From: Candidatus Colimorpha enterica
GTDB lineage: Bacteria; Bacillota; Clostridia; Oscillospirales; CAG-272
DNA length: 14,174 bases
NCBI GenBank assembly: GCA_000433515.1
Contig: FR891226.1
Location: 4,284-18,457 of the forward strand
Reading direction: 5' to 3'
Shown here: positions 8,401 through 14,174 of the stretch, in pieces
How the letters are laid out: the number at the start of each line of letters is the position of its first letter
Position numbering within the stretch: the stretch's first letter is position 1
Made by a program: the position numbers and the translations under genes
Notes under the pieces: generated by a model
What the model saw: only the letters and a program-made list of their open reading frames with translations
The model's database searches: none
Told to the model about the DNA's origin: nothing

Positions 8401-9002
8401 AGCTCAAGCCTGACCGGGTATTCGTATCCGGGAGGATAAATATCTATGATACCGCCCCTGACAGAGTACTGCCCGGCGGCATCGACCGTTTCAACCGCGC
8501 TGTAACCGTTTCCGACAAGAAAAGCCTTCAGCGAGTCCATATCAATGCTGTCGGATTCGTTCACCGTCATGACCGAGGCGGCAAGACGCTCTTTCGGAAT
8601 GGTATACTGAAGCGCGGCATCCGGTGTAGCGATAACAATGTCGCAGGTGCCGTCAAGTATCGCCGTAAGCACGCCGAGCCTCTCATGCTCATACTCATGG
8701 GAGGCTGTTATGTTATAAAATATATAGTCACGGAAGCTGAATACCGCCGGCGTATGCCCCATCTCGGAAAGAGACGTGAAGCACCGCATAGCTTCCTTCT
8801 CATCCGGAACGATAAGCAGCATCGGGCAGCCGCTGTCTGCGGTGTCGGAGGCAAGCGCGGATATCATTGCGTTTCTTGCTCCTTCGCAAAGTCCGATGAT
8901 CCTTGCCGGGCGCGGCAGATGTCCCGACATCCGTTCTCTTACCGATTCCCGCAGCTCACGGTATTCTCTTTCGTTTTCGATCTGTCTGCAGATAATGTTC
9001 AT
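5457..9002 (-). CDS. mfd: Mfd, transcription-repair coupling factor
   Basis: A 1181-residue DNA translocase that removes RNA polymerase stalled at lesions and recruits UvrA; the length is normal. The N-terminal UvrB-like region (about 1-350) has no functional Walker A, as expected for Mfd. The RNA polymerase-interacting domain includes YVVHVNHGIGMFLG (from about 504). The superfamily 2 motor has Walker A GDVGFGKT (658-665, Lys664), DEEQ (759-762), TATPIPRT (about 780), and the motif VI region QLHQIRGRVGRSSRRAY (from about 922). The C-terminal TRCF domain, with YIPESYIKSPVQRIDVYKK, starts near 1032. The ATG overlaps the pth stop by one base (TGATG) and has only a distant AAGG, so translational coupling to pth is likely. 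The PPIase lipoprotein follows 4 bases after its stop. Confidence 0.97.
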   Translation of the reverse strand: MNIICRQIENEREYRELRESVRERMSGHLPRPARIIGLCEGARNAMISALASDTADSGCPMLLIVPDEKEAMRCFTSLSEMGHTPAVFSFRDYIFYNITASHEYEHERLGVLTAILDGTCDIVIATPDAALQYTIPKERLAASVMTVNESDSIDMDSLKAFLVGNGYSAVETVDAAGQYSVRGGIIDIYPPGYEYPVRLELFGDDIDSMSYFDIISQRRTEPAQSLRITPAREILTDSETASKLRKIITAQLKRTANDHTIDQLSAELEAIDGGTELRFIDKYISTVYPEKECLLDYFLKNAVVVCEEFAALSERIKSYEWHQKQAVTSLLEEGAIAASGAEYGKWRDDFLYFVGGHAGVITDSFMSSVPEIKITSEYSLVTKQTVSYSENLELLSDDLASYRKSGFRVVILCENEIMAKNLRGILEEKSGAFPVIKPGEDIPDGTDTVITYGINIAGFELTASRFAVMSTYPAGSSYSRTQVALRKRRTKKKSAQEKIMSYADLSAGDYVVHVNHGIGMFLGIESVTVEGVTRDYIKIKYAGTDMLFLPCDQLENISKYIGAKGEDGTLKLSRLGGAEWGKAKSQVKAAAKEMAKELIKLYAERQRRPGFAFAPDDDMQRDFEESFQYVETDGQLQAIKEVKQDMEQPRPMDRLLCGDVGFGKTEVAMRAAFKAVESGKQAAILVPTTILALQHYQTLLARLRGFPVRADMLSRFRSPKQQQETLRRLRRGEVDIIVGTHRMVSKDVVFKDLGLVIVDEEQRFGVAAKEKLKQLASGVDTLTLTATPIPRTLNMAMSGIRDMSVLEEAPNDRVPVQTYVLEFDDVIIGEAIKKELRRGGQVFYLHNRVESMPEILAKVSQMAPEARIAVAHGKMDKEELSDIWRSMLTGEIDILISTTIIEAGVDVPNANTLIIEDSDRLGLSQLHQIRGRVGRSSRRAYAYFTYRKGAVLSDIASKRLGAIREYTEFGSGFKVALRDLEIRGAGNLLGSEQHGHMDTVGYDMYMRLLNEAILEEKGEAPAKKTECTVDMNISAYIPESYIKSPVQRIDVYKKISLVENVEDTVDIVDELLDRYGELPKPVAALLDVSLLRSLGSECSLTKIQKKGSSVIFWPEKIDIRIWTLLASERRGTLLMSLDLKPYVTLKLKTGQDPADAVTDVLNAYIRIKKNSAGEGTAEVKG

Positions 9003-9622
9003 CAGTTGTAATCACACATTGCCTTTTCGATATTTCCGTCGATAATCAGCGGAATAATGTCAGGTACCTTTTCAAGCGCATGACGGAAGGTGTCTCTTTC
9101 GTCTGCCGGAAGCCGGCCGAGGACCCAGCTCACGACATCTCCGCCGACAGGAACCTTTCCGACACCGACCCTTATCCGTGGGAACGCGTCGGTTCCGAGC
9201 TGTTCGGCAATGTTCCGGAGCCCCTTCTGACCGCCGTCGCTTCCCTTCCGCCTTATCCGCAGCTTACCGACATCGAGATTTATGTCGTCACAGATGACGA
9301 TGATATTTTCCGCAGGGATTTTGTAAAAGTCAGCAGCCTTTTTTACCGAAACTCCCGACAGATTCATATACAGCTGCGGCTTCATAACAAGTATGCGTTT
9401 CCCGTTAATTACGGTTTCGTCGGTAAGCGCGTCAAATTTTGCGCGGGTGACGCTCAGCTTCTTTCTGTCGGAAAGAATGTCGATTGCCGAAAAGCCGGCA
9501 TTGTGCCGTGTCCCCTCGTATTCCCTGCCGTAATTTCCGAGCCCTGCAACTATATGCGTGACCGGCGCGGGCGGCGCTTTTTCCGTCTCGATTTTTCTGA
9601 ATAAGTCAAATATACTGCTCAT
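9002..9622 (-). CDS. pth: Peptidyl-tRNA hydrolase (Pth)
   Basis: A 206-residue cytoplasmic enzyme that cleaves the ester bond of peptidyl-tRNA released from stalled ribosomes. Family motifs are VAGLGNYGREYEGTRHNAG (25-43, with Asn30 and catalytic His40), MKPQLYMNLSG (80-90, Asn86), and the acidic loop CDDINLDVG with Asp112 as the likely catalytic partner. In the substrate-binding loop, where most Pth have GGHNGL, this one reads GGQKGL (130-135), so His and Asn are replaced by Gln and Lys. About 20 residues precede the usual start; no other ATG occurs before residue 80, and AGAGGA lies upstream of the chosen one, so the extension looks genuine. It lies 26 bases after the glmU-like gene and overlaps mfd by one base, as in the spoVC-mfd neighbourhood of Bacillus. 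Confidence 0.95.
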   Translation of the reverse strand: MSSIFDLFRKIETEKAPPAPVTHIVAGLGNYGREYEGTRHNAGFSAIDILSDRKKLSVTRAKFDALTDETVINGKRILVMKPQLYMNLSGVSVKKAADFYKIPAENIIVICDDINLDVGKLRIRRKGSDGGQKGLRNIAEQLGTDAFPRIRVGVGKVPVGGDVVSWVLGRLPADERDTFRHALEKVPDIIPLIIDGNIEKAMCDYN

Positions 9623-9648
9623 GTATTGTGTCCTCTGAGATCAGCCGA

Positions 9649-10461
9649 TCACTTTCCGGCGTCACGTTGCTTCTTTTTTATGACCCAGCCGTCCTTGTTC
9701 ACCTGTCTTGCGCGGGCGACGGCAAGCGCATTTTCCGGTACATCGTCGGTTATCGTCGAGCCCGCGGCGGTATACCCGTTGTCGGCGATAGTGACGGGAG
9801 CGACAAGATTGGAGTTGCACCCGATAAAAACATCGTTTCCGATCACCGTACGGAACTTGTTCTTTCCGTCGTAGTTGACAGTCACCGTGCCGCAGCCGAA
9901 ATTGACCCGTTCACCGACATCGCTGTCGCCGATATACGTAAGGTGTGAGGCATGAGTATCGCGTCCCACGGTCGAATTCTTGACCTCGACAAAGTCCCCG
10001 ATTTTCACACCGGCGCAGAGATGCGTGTTCGGTCTGACGTGACAGAACGGCCCGATCTTTACATTTTCGTCAAGAACCGAGTTATAGATCTGAGTGGCGT
10101 TTATAACACACCCGTCTCCGATCGTTGAATTTTCAATGACGCTTCCCGCGCCTATAACACAGTTTTCCCCGATTTTAACCCCGTGACGTATCTGAACGTT
10201 CGGAAAAATGACCGTTCCCTTGCCAATCTCGGCAAACGGAGAGATCATCACGCCGTCAAGAGAGCTGAATTTAACACCTTTTTCCGCAAACGACAGCGCA
10301 ACGGTTCTTATATAACACTGAATTGCTTCGTAATAATCCGATACTGTCTCAACATCTCCGAAGCCTTCCCAGCAGGCGGCGTGAGAAGATATCGGTTCAA
10401 AGAGAAGTTCCTCATCGGGAGAGATTCCGATCCTTTCAAGAATTTTAAGTATTTCAGTCAT
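9649..10461 (-). CDS. Stand-alone GlmU-type acetyltransferase domain (glucosamine-1-phosphate N-acetyltransferase-like)
   Basis: A 270-residue protein that corresponds to the C-terminal left-handed beta-helix half of GlmU. Hexapeptide repeats run from about residue 72 to 245. Positions equivalent to the acetyltransferase active site of E. coli GlmU are kept: Arg143 in HVRPNTHL, Lys161, His173 and Tyr176 in SHLTYIGD, and Asn196/Tyr197 plus Lys202 in VNYDGKNKFRT. The C-terminal VPENALAVARARQVNKDGW also matches GlmU. The N-terminal uridyltransferase domain (about 230 residues with a GxG-x-R nucleotide motif) is absent. The first 70 residues are instead a short helical segment of unknown role. 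The family member would acetylate glucosamine-1-phosphate with acetyl-CoA for peptidoglycan precursor synthesis. Start support: AAGGA upstream and a promoter at 10557. First gene of the operon. A different sugar-phosphate substrate is possible. Confidence 0.85.
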   Translation of the reverse strand: MTEILKILERIGISPDEELLFEPISSHAACWEGFGDVETVSDYYEAIQCYIRTVALSFAEKGVKFSSLDGVMISPFAEIGKGTVIFPNVQIRHGVKIGENCVIGAGSVIENSTIGDGCVINATQIYNSVLDENVKIGPFCHVRPNTHLCAGVKIGDFVEVKNSTVGRDTHASHLTYIGDSDVGERVNFGCGTVTVNYDGKNKFRTVIGNDVFIGCNSNLVAPVTIADNGYTAAGSTITDDVPENALAVARARQVNKDGWVIKKKQRDAGK

Positions 10462-10507
10462 GGCTTTTCCTTCCGTGATATTTACATAATTTATAACGCA
10501 AGAAAGC

Positions 10508-10529
10508 GGGACGTCAGAGAGACAGTCCC
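10508..10529 (-). promoter_or_regulatory. Leader hairpin before the glmU-like gene
   Basis: GGGAC and GTCCC pair, and GTC/GAC extends the stem to 8 bp with one bulged base around a 5-nt loop. It lies in the roughly 89-nt leader between the predicted transcription start (about 10550) and the gene. No U-run follows it. It does not match a riboswitch I recognise, and in particular not the large glmS ribozyme. Confidence 0.35.
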
Positions 10530-10556
10530 TTTCAGCGTAATTTCGGTTCGCAATAT

Positions 10557-10585
10557 ATTATATTACAAAAGGCGAAATATTGCAA
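10557..10585 (-). promoter_or_regulatory. Promoter of the glmU-like/pth/mfd/PPIase operon
   Basis: The minus strand has a perfect -10 TATAAT at 10557-10562 and a 4/6 -35 TTGCAA at 10580-10585, spaced by 17 nt. It sits between the BspA terminator and the glmU-like gene, where a promoter is needed. Predicted start is near 10550. Confidence 0.65.
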
Positions 10586-10628
10586 GCAATTTTGCCCCAA
10601 AAGATTTTTGTTTACAGAAAATTCCGTG

Positions 10629-10678
10629 AAAAAATACAGGGAGGTGTTAAAACTCATCATGAGTATTTTAACACCTCC
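10629..10678 (-). terminator. Intrinsic terminator of the BspA-like gene
   Basis: A 12-bp perfect outer stem, GGAGGTGTTAAA with TTTAACACCTCC (10667-10678 and 10640-10651), is extended by a small inner helix. On the minus-strand transcript it is followed after CTGTA by a run of six U (A-run at 10629-10634). It starts 8 bases past the BspA stop. The plus-strand side has no U-run, so it works in one direction. Confidence 0.9.
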
Positions 10679-10685
10679 GAGGTAT

Positions 10686-13600
10686 TTACTGCTTTCTGCC
10701 GCCGTTATTGTTTCTGTTCTGGGTCTTCTGTGAATCTCTCAGGTCGGATGAGGCGGTTTTGTCCTCTTCCGGCTCATCGGCAAAGAGCGACTGGATGTCA
10801 AGCTCTCTTGTCGGTGCGTCGGGAACAACAATCGTGTCGGCAAACTTATCGTTGGCTTTTGCGGCACCGGCTATCGTCTTTCCGCTTCTGCTCCCCTCGT
10901 TCTTTTTCCTGCGGCTCAGAATGATGAGCACGGTAACCGCCGCAATAATTCCGAGGACAAGGATTATCTCGACAATAAGCAGAACCGTCTTTGCCGCGCC
11001 TGATTTTTTTCCCGGCTTATCGTCTGTTCCGTCTGAGGTCTCCGCGCTGTCAGAGGAGACGGCACCGGGATGATAGGTAAAAACGATTTCGGTATCAGAG
11101 TCGTTTATCTTTCCGGAGATGTTTTTCACATCCGGCAGATATCCCTCGATGAAGGAATATCCGATCTCAAAAGCCGCACCGGGAGTCGCGCGGAATGTCT
11201 TTGGCGCAAGAGCCTCCGAGCCGTCGGCAAAGCGGTAATACGCGGTTATAAGATACAGCTTCGACAGGTCGGCATCGGTTATGACAAAATTTCCGAGAGA
11301 ACCGTACGAGAAGGTTATTCTGCCGGACTCGACGGTAAAATCAATCTCGCTGAATGCGCCGTTGTCAGCCATGCCGTATATTCTTATCCCGAGAGGGCTG
11401 ACGTTGTCGGGAACCGGGAACGAAATTGTCGCAGTTCCCTCGATCTCCGCCGTTACGTTGCCTTTCATAAGAATGATCTCATACAGAAAGCCTTTTTCCC
11501 CGTCGGCAAGGAATACGTTCGGCGCAAGCGTATCGCTTTTCATGACAAACGAAAGCCGGTAATCGGAGGAATCCGAGCCGATGACGCTGACGGAACAGCC
11601 GGATTCCGGATCGGAAATTTCCGTATAGCCGTTCTCCTTGAAGTCGATGTTGTTTATCTCTGCATAATTGTAGGCAATGCTTCCCCTGACTCCCTTGATG
11701 CAGAAACCCTTTACAGGCTTGTTCTCCTCGTCATAGCCCACCGAAAAGGAGCCGATGAATCCGACGCTTTCCGGGATATAGAGCGATGTCAGCCGGTTCG
11801 GCCCGCGGAAAACAAACTGCCCGATGCTTGTAACCGTGTCGGAAAGTGAAACGTTCGAAAGCTCGGTGCAGGCGGAAAACGCACTGTCATTTATCGTTTT
11901 AAGTCCCTTCGGAAGCGATACGGAGGTGATCCCCGTTCCTGAAAACGCCTCATCTCCGATCTCCGTGACGGTTCCGGCAAGGGTTACCGATGTGACAGAC
12001 GCGCAGTCCGCAAAGCTTGCAGAGCCGACGTTTGTGATCCCCGGCGCGTATACGACGGAGGTGATATAGCCCTCGAACACAGACCACGGGGCTTCCTCAA
12101 ACATCAGATATCCCGGTACCGCACCGTTTCCGCTGACAGTCAGAATACCGGTCGATGTGTTGAACGTCCACTCTGCTCTGTCGGTGAGCATACCGCCGTC
12201 AGTGGGGACAAGACCGAGACTTGTGAAGGTGAAATTGTTTGCCGCGGCATACTTTTCGGCAGCGGAGGGATAGTATGAGATTATTTCCGGAGTAAAGCCG
12301 GTATATTTAGTATATGCGCCGCTGACACTGCTTTCCGGCGCTTCAAAATAGTAATATCCGATGGAATTGTCGGCAATGTGTCTGACCGAAACCGGTATCG
12401 TTACCGCGCGAAGCTCGGGACAGCTTGTAAATGCGCGCTCTTCGACCGTTGAGACAGCACCGCCGAAGGTAACAGACGAGAGATTGCTGCAGCCCTCAAA
12501 CGCGCCTGTCGGAACGGTCGTTATCCCGCCGCCGAGGCTGACCGACTTTATCCCCGTGCAGTCCCGGAACGCAAAGCTTCCAAGCTCGGAAAGGCTGTCA
12601 GGCAGTGTAACCGCCGTAAGTGATGCGCATTCGTAAAAAGCTCTGCTGCCGATCATCGAAAGCGACTGACCGAAAGCTATGCTGACAAGAGAACCGCACG
12701 ATTCAAAAGCCGATTCACCGATACCGGTGAGGGCTGCGCCTGTTGATACGGTTTTCAGATTGCGGCAGTCGGCAAATGCCTTCTGACCTATGACAGTGAC
12801 ACCCGTCATGGATATTCCGGTCAGCGATTCACAGGAGTAAAACGCTTTTTCGCCGAGAGCCGTTACCGATGACGGCAGTGTGACATCTCTTACTGCCGTG
12901 AGAGAAAAAGCCGAGTTCCCGATTGAAGCCACGCCGTTCTGAACCGTCAGTGACTCAAGTGACGAACAGCCGTAAAACGCCGCTTCTCCGACATTTTTCA
13001 CCGTTCCGGGAATGACGGCGGAATTCAGCGAAGAGCAGTCCTCGAATGAGCAGGCACCGATCGATGCAAGCCCGGACGGAAGCGAGACCGAGTCAAGCTG
13101 TCTGCACCCCGAGAAGGCATAATTCCCCACCGATGTGACACCGGACGAAATGATTACCGAGGTAATGACAACCCCGTCGGTTTTCGATGAGTACTTCGAC
13201 CACGGAGCCGTCCCTGCCGACTTGAAATCCATCATGCTTCCGCTTCCGGAAACGGTAAGCACCCCGTCACTGCCGAGCGTCCATGTCAGGTTGTCGCCGC
13301 AGGCGCCGGAAAATGCGCTGTCCTCCGAACGGAAGGTAAAGCCGTTGACATCGGCATACCTCTCTGCCTCGGAACCTCCGGCTCCGGTTATGACAAAGCC
13401 GGAGATGCGCCTGAATTCTTTGGAACCGCTGTCATATGTATATCCGAGAGCGTGAGCCTCGATTGAAATCACCGATTTCGGAACCGAAACCGGACTGACA
13501 TCAAGACTGAGAAAGGCGTTTACCCCTATTCCGGTTATGCCGGAAGGAATCTTCAGGGATTTTATCTGCGATGCGTATTCTGTCCACGGAACGTCGCTGA

Positions 13601-13799
13601 CGGAATAACTGTTTATATTGCCGGTTCCGGTGATTTCAAGCACGCCGGAGTCGCTTAACGAATATTCAGCCGACGCACCGCAGGAACCGGAGATGACCGC
13701 GGCTCCCGTCACTGTCGCGAGTGCAAGCGATGCTGATAATACCGCAGCCGCAAGCACCGGTGATACCCGGACCTTTTTCAGAAATTTTGTTATTTTCAT
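10686..13799 (-). CDS. BspA-like leucine-rich-repeat surface protein with C-terminal transmembrane anchor
   Basis: A 1037-residue exported protein of the TpLRR/BspA (LRR_5) family, generally linked to adhesion or host and matrix contact. A signal region spans about 1-38. Three blocks follow, each with a Trp/Gly-rich strand module (SGVLEITGTG at 51-60; WTLGSDGVLTVSGSGSM at 173-189; WTFNTSTGILTVSGNG at 544-559), a set of roughly 23-residue LRRs, and a capping motif (AERYADVNGFTF at 145-156; AEKYAAANNFTF at 514-525; AYNYAEINNIDF at 709-720). The middle block is largest, with about eleven LRRs (214-480). A MucBP-like region (848-910) and a Ser/Asp-rich linker precede one membrane helix (938-962), the stop-transfer RRKK, and a roughly 70-residue charged cytoplasmic tail. 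There is no LPxTG sorting signal. Monocistronic, with its own promoter and terminator. The ribosome binding site (GCAGG) is modest. Ligand unknown. Confidence 0.9.
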   Translation of the reverse strand: MKITKFLKKVRVSPVLAAAVLSASLALATVTGAAVISGSCGASAEYSLSDSGVLEITGTGNINSYSVSDVPWTEYASQIKSLKIPSGITGIGVNAFLSLDVSPVSVPKSVISIEAHALGYTYDSGSKEFRRISGFVITGAGGSEAERYADVNGFTFRSEDSAFSGACGDNLTWTLGSDGVLTVSGSGSMMDFKSAGTAPWSKYSSKTDGVVITSVIISSGVTSVGNYAFSGCRQLDSVSLPSGLASIGACSFEDCSSLNSAVIPGTVKNVGEAAFYGCSSLESLTVQNGVASIGNSAFSLTAVRDVTLPSSVTALGEKAFYSCESLTGISMTGVTVIGQKAFADCRNLKTVSTGAALTGIGESAFESCGSLVSIAFGQSLSMIGSRAFYECASLTAVTLPDSLSELGSFAFRDCTGIKSVSLGGGITTVPTGAFEGCSNLSSVTFGGAVSTVEERAFTSCPELRAVTIPVSVRHIADNSIGYYYFEAPESSVSGAYTKYTGFTPEIISYYPSAAEKYAAANNFTFTSLGLVPTDGGMLTDRAEWTFNTSTGILTVSGNGAVPGYLMFEEAPWSVFEGYITSVVYAPGITNVGSASFADCASVTSVTLAGTVTEIGDEAFSGTGITSVSLPKGLKTINDSAFSACTELSNVSLSDTVTSIGQFVFRGPNRLTSLYIPESVGFIGSFSVGYDEENKPVKGFCIKGVRGSIAYNYAEINNIDFKENGYTEISDPESGCSVSVIGSDSSDYRLSFVMKSDTLAPNVFLADGEKGFLYEIILMKGNVTAEIEGTATISFPVPDNVSPLGIRIYGMADNGAFSEIDFTVESGRITFSYGSLGNFVITDADLSKLYLITAYYRFADGSEALAPKTFRATPGAAFEIGYSFIEGYLPDVKNISGKINDSDTEIVFTYHPGAVSSDSAETSDGTDDKPGKKSGAAKTVLLIVEIILVLGIIAAVTVLIILSRRKKNEGSRSGKTIAGAAKANDKFADTIVVPDAPTRELDIQSLFADEPEEDKTASSDLRDSQKTQNRNNNGGRKQ

Positions 13800-13871
13800 T
13801 CAAAACCTGCTTTCTGTGTTGCGGGAATGACACCCGAAGGAACAATCCGCGGTGCCGTATAACTCGCATTG

Positions 13872-13900
13872 ATTATACAACATCGCGGACGATTTGTCAA
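13872..13900 (-). promoter_or_regulatory. Perfect-consensus promoter of the BspA-like gene
   Basis: TTGACA at 13895-13900 and TATAAT at 13872-13877 on the minus strand are spaced by exactly 17 nt. Predicted start is near 13865, giving a leader of about 65 nt. The stretch TATTGACAAATC around the -35 box is identical to that of the livJ promoter. Confidence 0.9.
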
Positions 13901-13929
13901 TACAGCTGTTCTGCGCCTGACCGGACGGC

Positions 13930-14174
13930 TCATACCGTTTTCTTTTTCCTCGGCGCGAAGACCCACTTTTTCTGGAGAAAATAGCTGACGAAGAACATGG
14001 CAAAATCGACCGGCAGCTTCACAAACTTTGCAACCGTATTCTTTTCGGTCAGAAACAGCTTGTTGATTATTACTATCAGCTCGGTAGAAAGAAGCATCAC
14101 GAACACCGATACGGCAAGGTATCGTACAGCCGTCGTGATGTTCTTCTTTTTTGTTCTGAAAACCACTTTTTTAT
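13930..14174 (-). CDS. GtrA-like membrane protein, C-terminal part (5' end outside window)
   Basis: The frame is open to the window edge and gives about 80 residues. A GTG at 14166 could start a 78-residue protein, but the frame continues upstream with Lys-Lys, so an internal position is more likely. It has two hydrophobic helices, about 12-35 (AVRYLAVSVFVMLLSTELIV) and about 50-64 (LPVDFAMFFVSYFLQ), then KKWVFAPRKKK. GtrA/DPMS-type proteins have four helices, with a Trp-Val-Phe plus Lys motif closing each pair. Here KKVVFRTKKK, at the start of the visible part, looks like the first copy of that motif, supporting a truncated view of a roughly 130-residue protein. The family is associated with lipid-linked sugar (polyprenyl-phosphate glycosyl) transfer across the membrane. 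Its stop is 30 bases before the BspA -35 box, and no clear terminator follows. Confidence 0.6.
   Translation of the reverse strand, partial: KKVVFRTKKKNITTAVRYLAVSVFVMLLSTELIVIINKLFLTEKNTVAKFVKLPVDFAMFFVSYFLQKKWVFAPRKKKTV

Noticed and set aside
8352..9011. 219-codon plus-strand open frame opposite the 5' part of mfd
   Set aside because: No recognisable protein family, low-complexity basic composition, and it lies entirely antisense to a strongly conserved mfd; it is a shadow.
10183..10629. 148-codon plus-strand open frame running from within the glmU-like gene into the intergenic region
   Set aside because: Antisense to the hexapeptide gene, no family resemblance, and the end crosses the promoter and leader of the minus-strand operon.
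10686..10915. Sortase (LPxTG) anchor on the BspA-like protein
   Set aside because: No LPxTG-like motif precedes the hydrophobic helix, and about 70 residues follow it, so a simple transmembrane anchor fits better.
11070..11849. 259-codon plus-strand open frame opposite the BspA-like gene
   Set aside because: Mirror frame of a repetitive GC-containing coding region; no family resemblance or ribosome binding site that I can see.
11900..13200. DNA-level tandem repeats in the LRR region
   Set aside because: The repeat is visible at protein level (about 23 residues), but the nucleotide copies are diverged, so it is not a recent tandem array or CRISPR-like structure.
1..14174. Mobile elements, CRISPR arrays, tRNA or rRNA genes, defence systems
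   Set aside because: No transposase, integrase, regularly spaced repeats, cloverleaf-like sequences or toxin-antitoxin-like pairs were seen; intergenic regions are short and accounted for by promoters, terminators and hairpins.

Overview
The window is chromosomal DNA that looks like an anaerobic gut-type Firmicute of class Clostridia (Oscillospirales/Ruminococcaceae-like). The reasons are the run glmU-pth-mfd-PPIase lipoprotein, which is a shortened form of the Bacillus/Clostridium gcaD-prs-ctc-spoVC-mfd neighbourhood, Gram-positive lipoproteins with clear lipoboxes, strong AGGAGG-type ribosome binding sites, and a large BspA-type leucine-rich-repeat surface protein. The genus is inference. 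Every gene I can support lies on the minus strand, so the window reads from right to left.

From right to left there are four blocks. (1) 13930-14174: the C-terminal half of a GtrA-like small membrane protein, cut by the window edge. (2) 10686-13799: a monocistronic 1037-residue membrane-anchored BspA-like protein, with a perfect-consensus promoter at 13872-13900 and a strong intrinsic terminator at 10629-10678. (3) 4352-10461: a tight operon with its own promoter (10557-10585), coding for a stand-alone GlmU-type acetyltransferase domain, peptidyl-tRNA hydrolase, the transcription-repair coupling factor Mfd, and a PrsA/SurA-like lipoprotein. (4) 1-4181: a branched-chain amino acid ABC transporter operon in the order livJ-livH-livM-livG-livF (livF cut by the left edge), with a consensus promoter at 4244-4273 and two palindromes upstream.

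The liv genes form one machine: LivJ captures substrate outside the membrane, LivH and LivM form the channel, and LivG and LivF hydrolyse ATP. The 175-nt livJ-livH gap contains a strong hairpin that is not a terminator, which would fit higher output of the binding protein than of the permease. The glmU-to-PPIase operon combines cell-wall precursor synthesis, translation recycling, DNA repair and extracytoplasmic folding. That mixed grouping is known from Firmicutes and does not itself suggest a new pathway.

I see no phage, insertion sequence, CRISPR array, tRNA, rRNA or defence system, and no convincing undescribed system. The points most worth a second look are the missing uridyltransferase half of GlmU, the three-block architecture and cytoplasmic tail of the BspA-like protein, the degenerate parvulin domain, and the palindromes at the livJ promoter.
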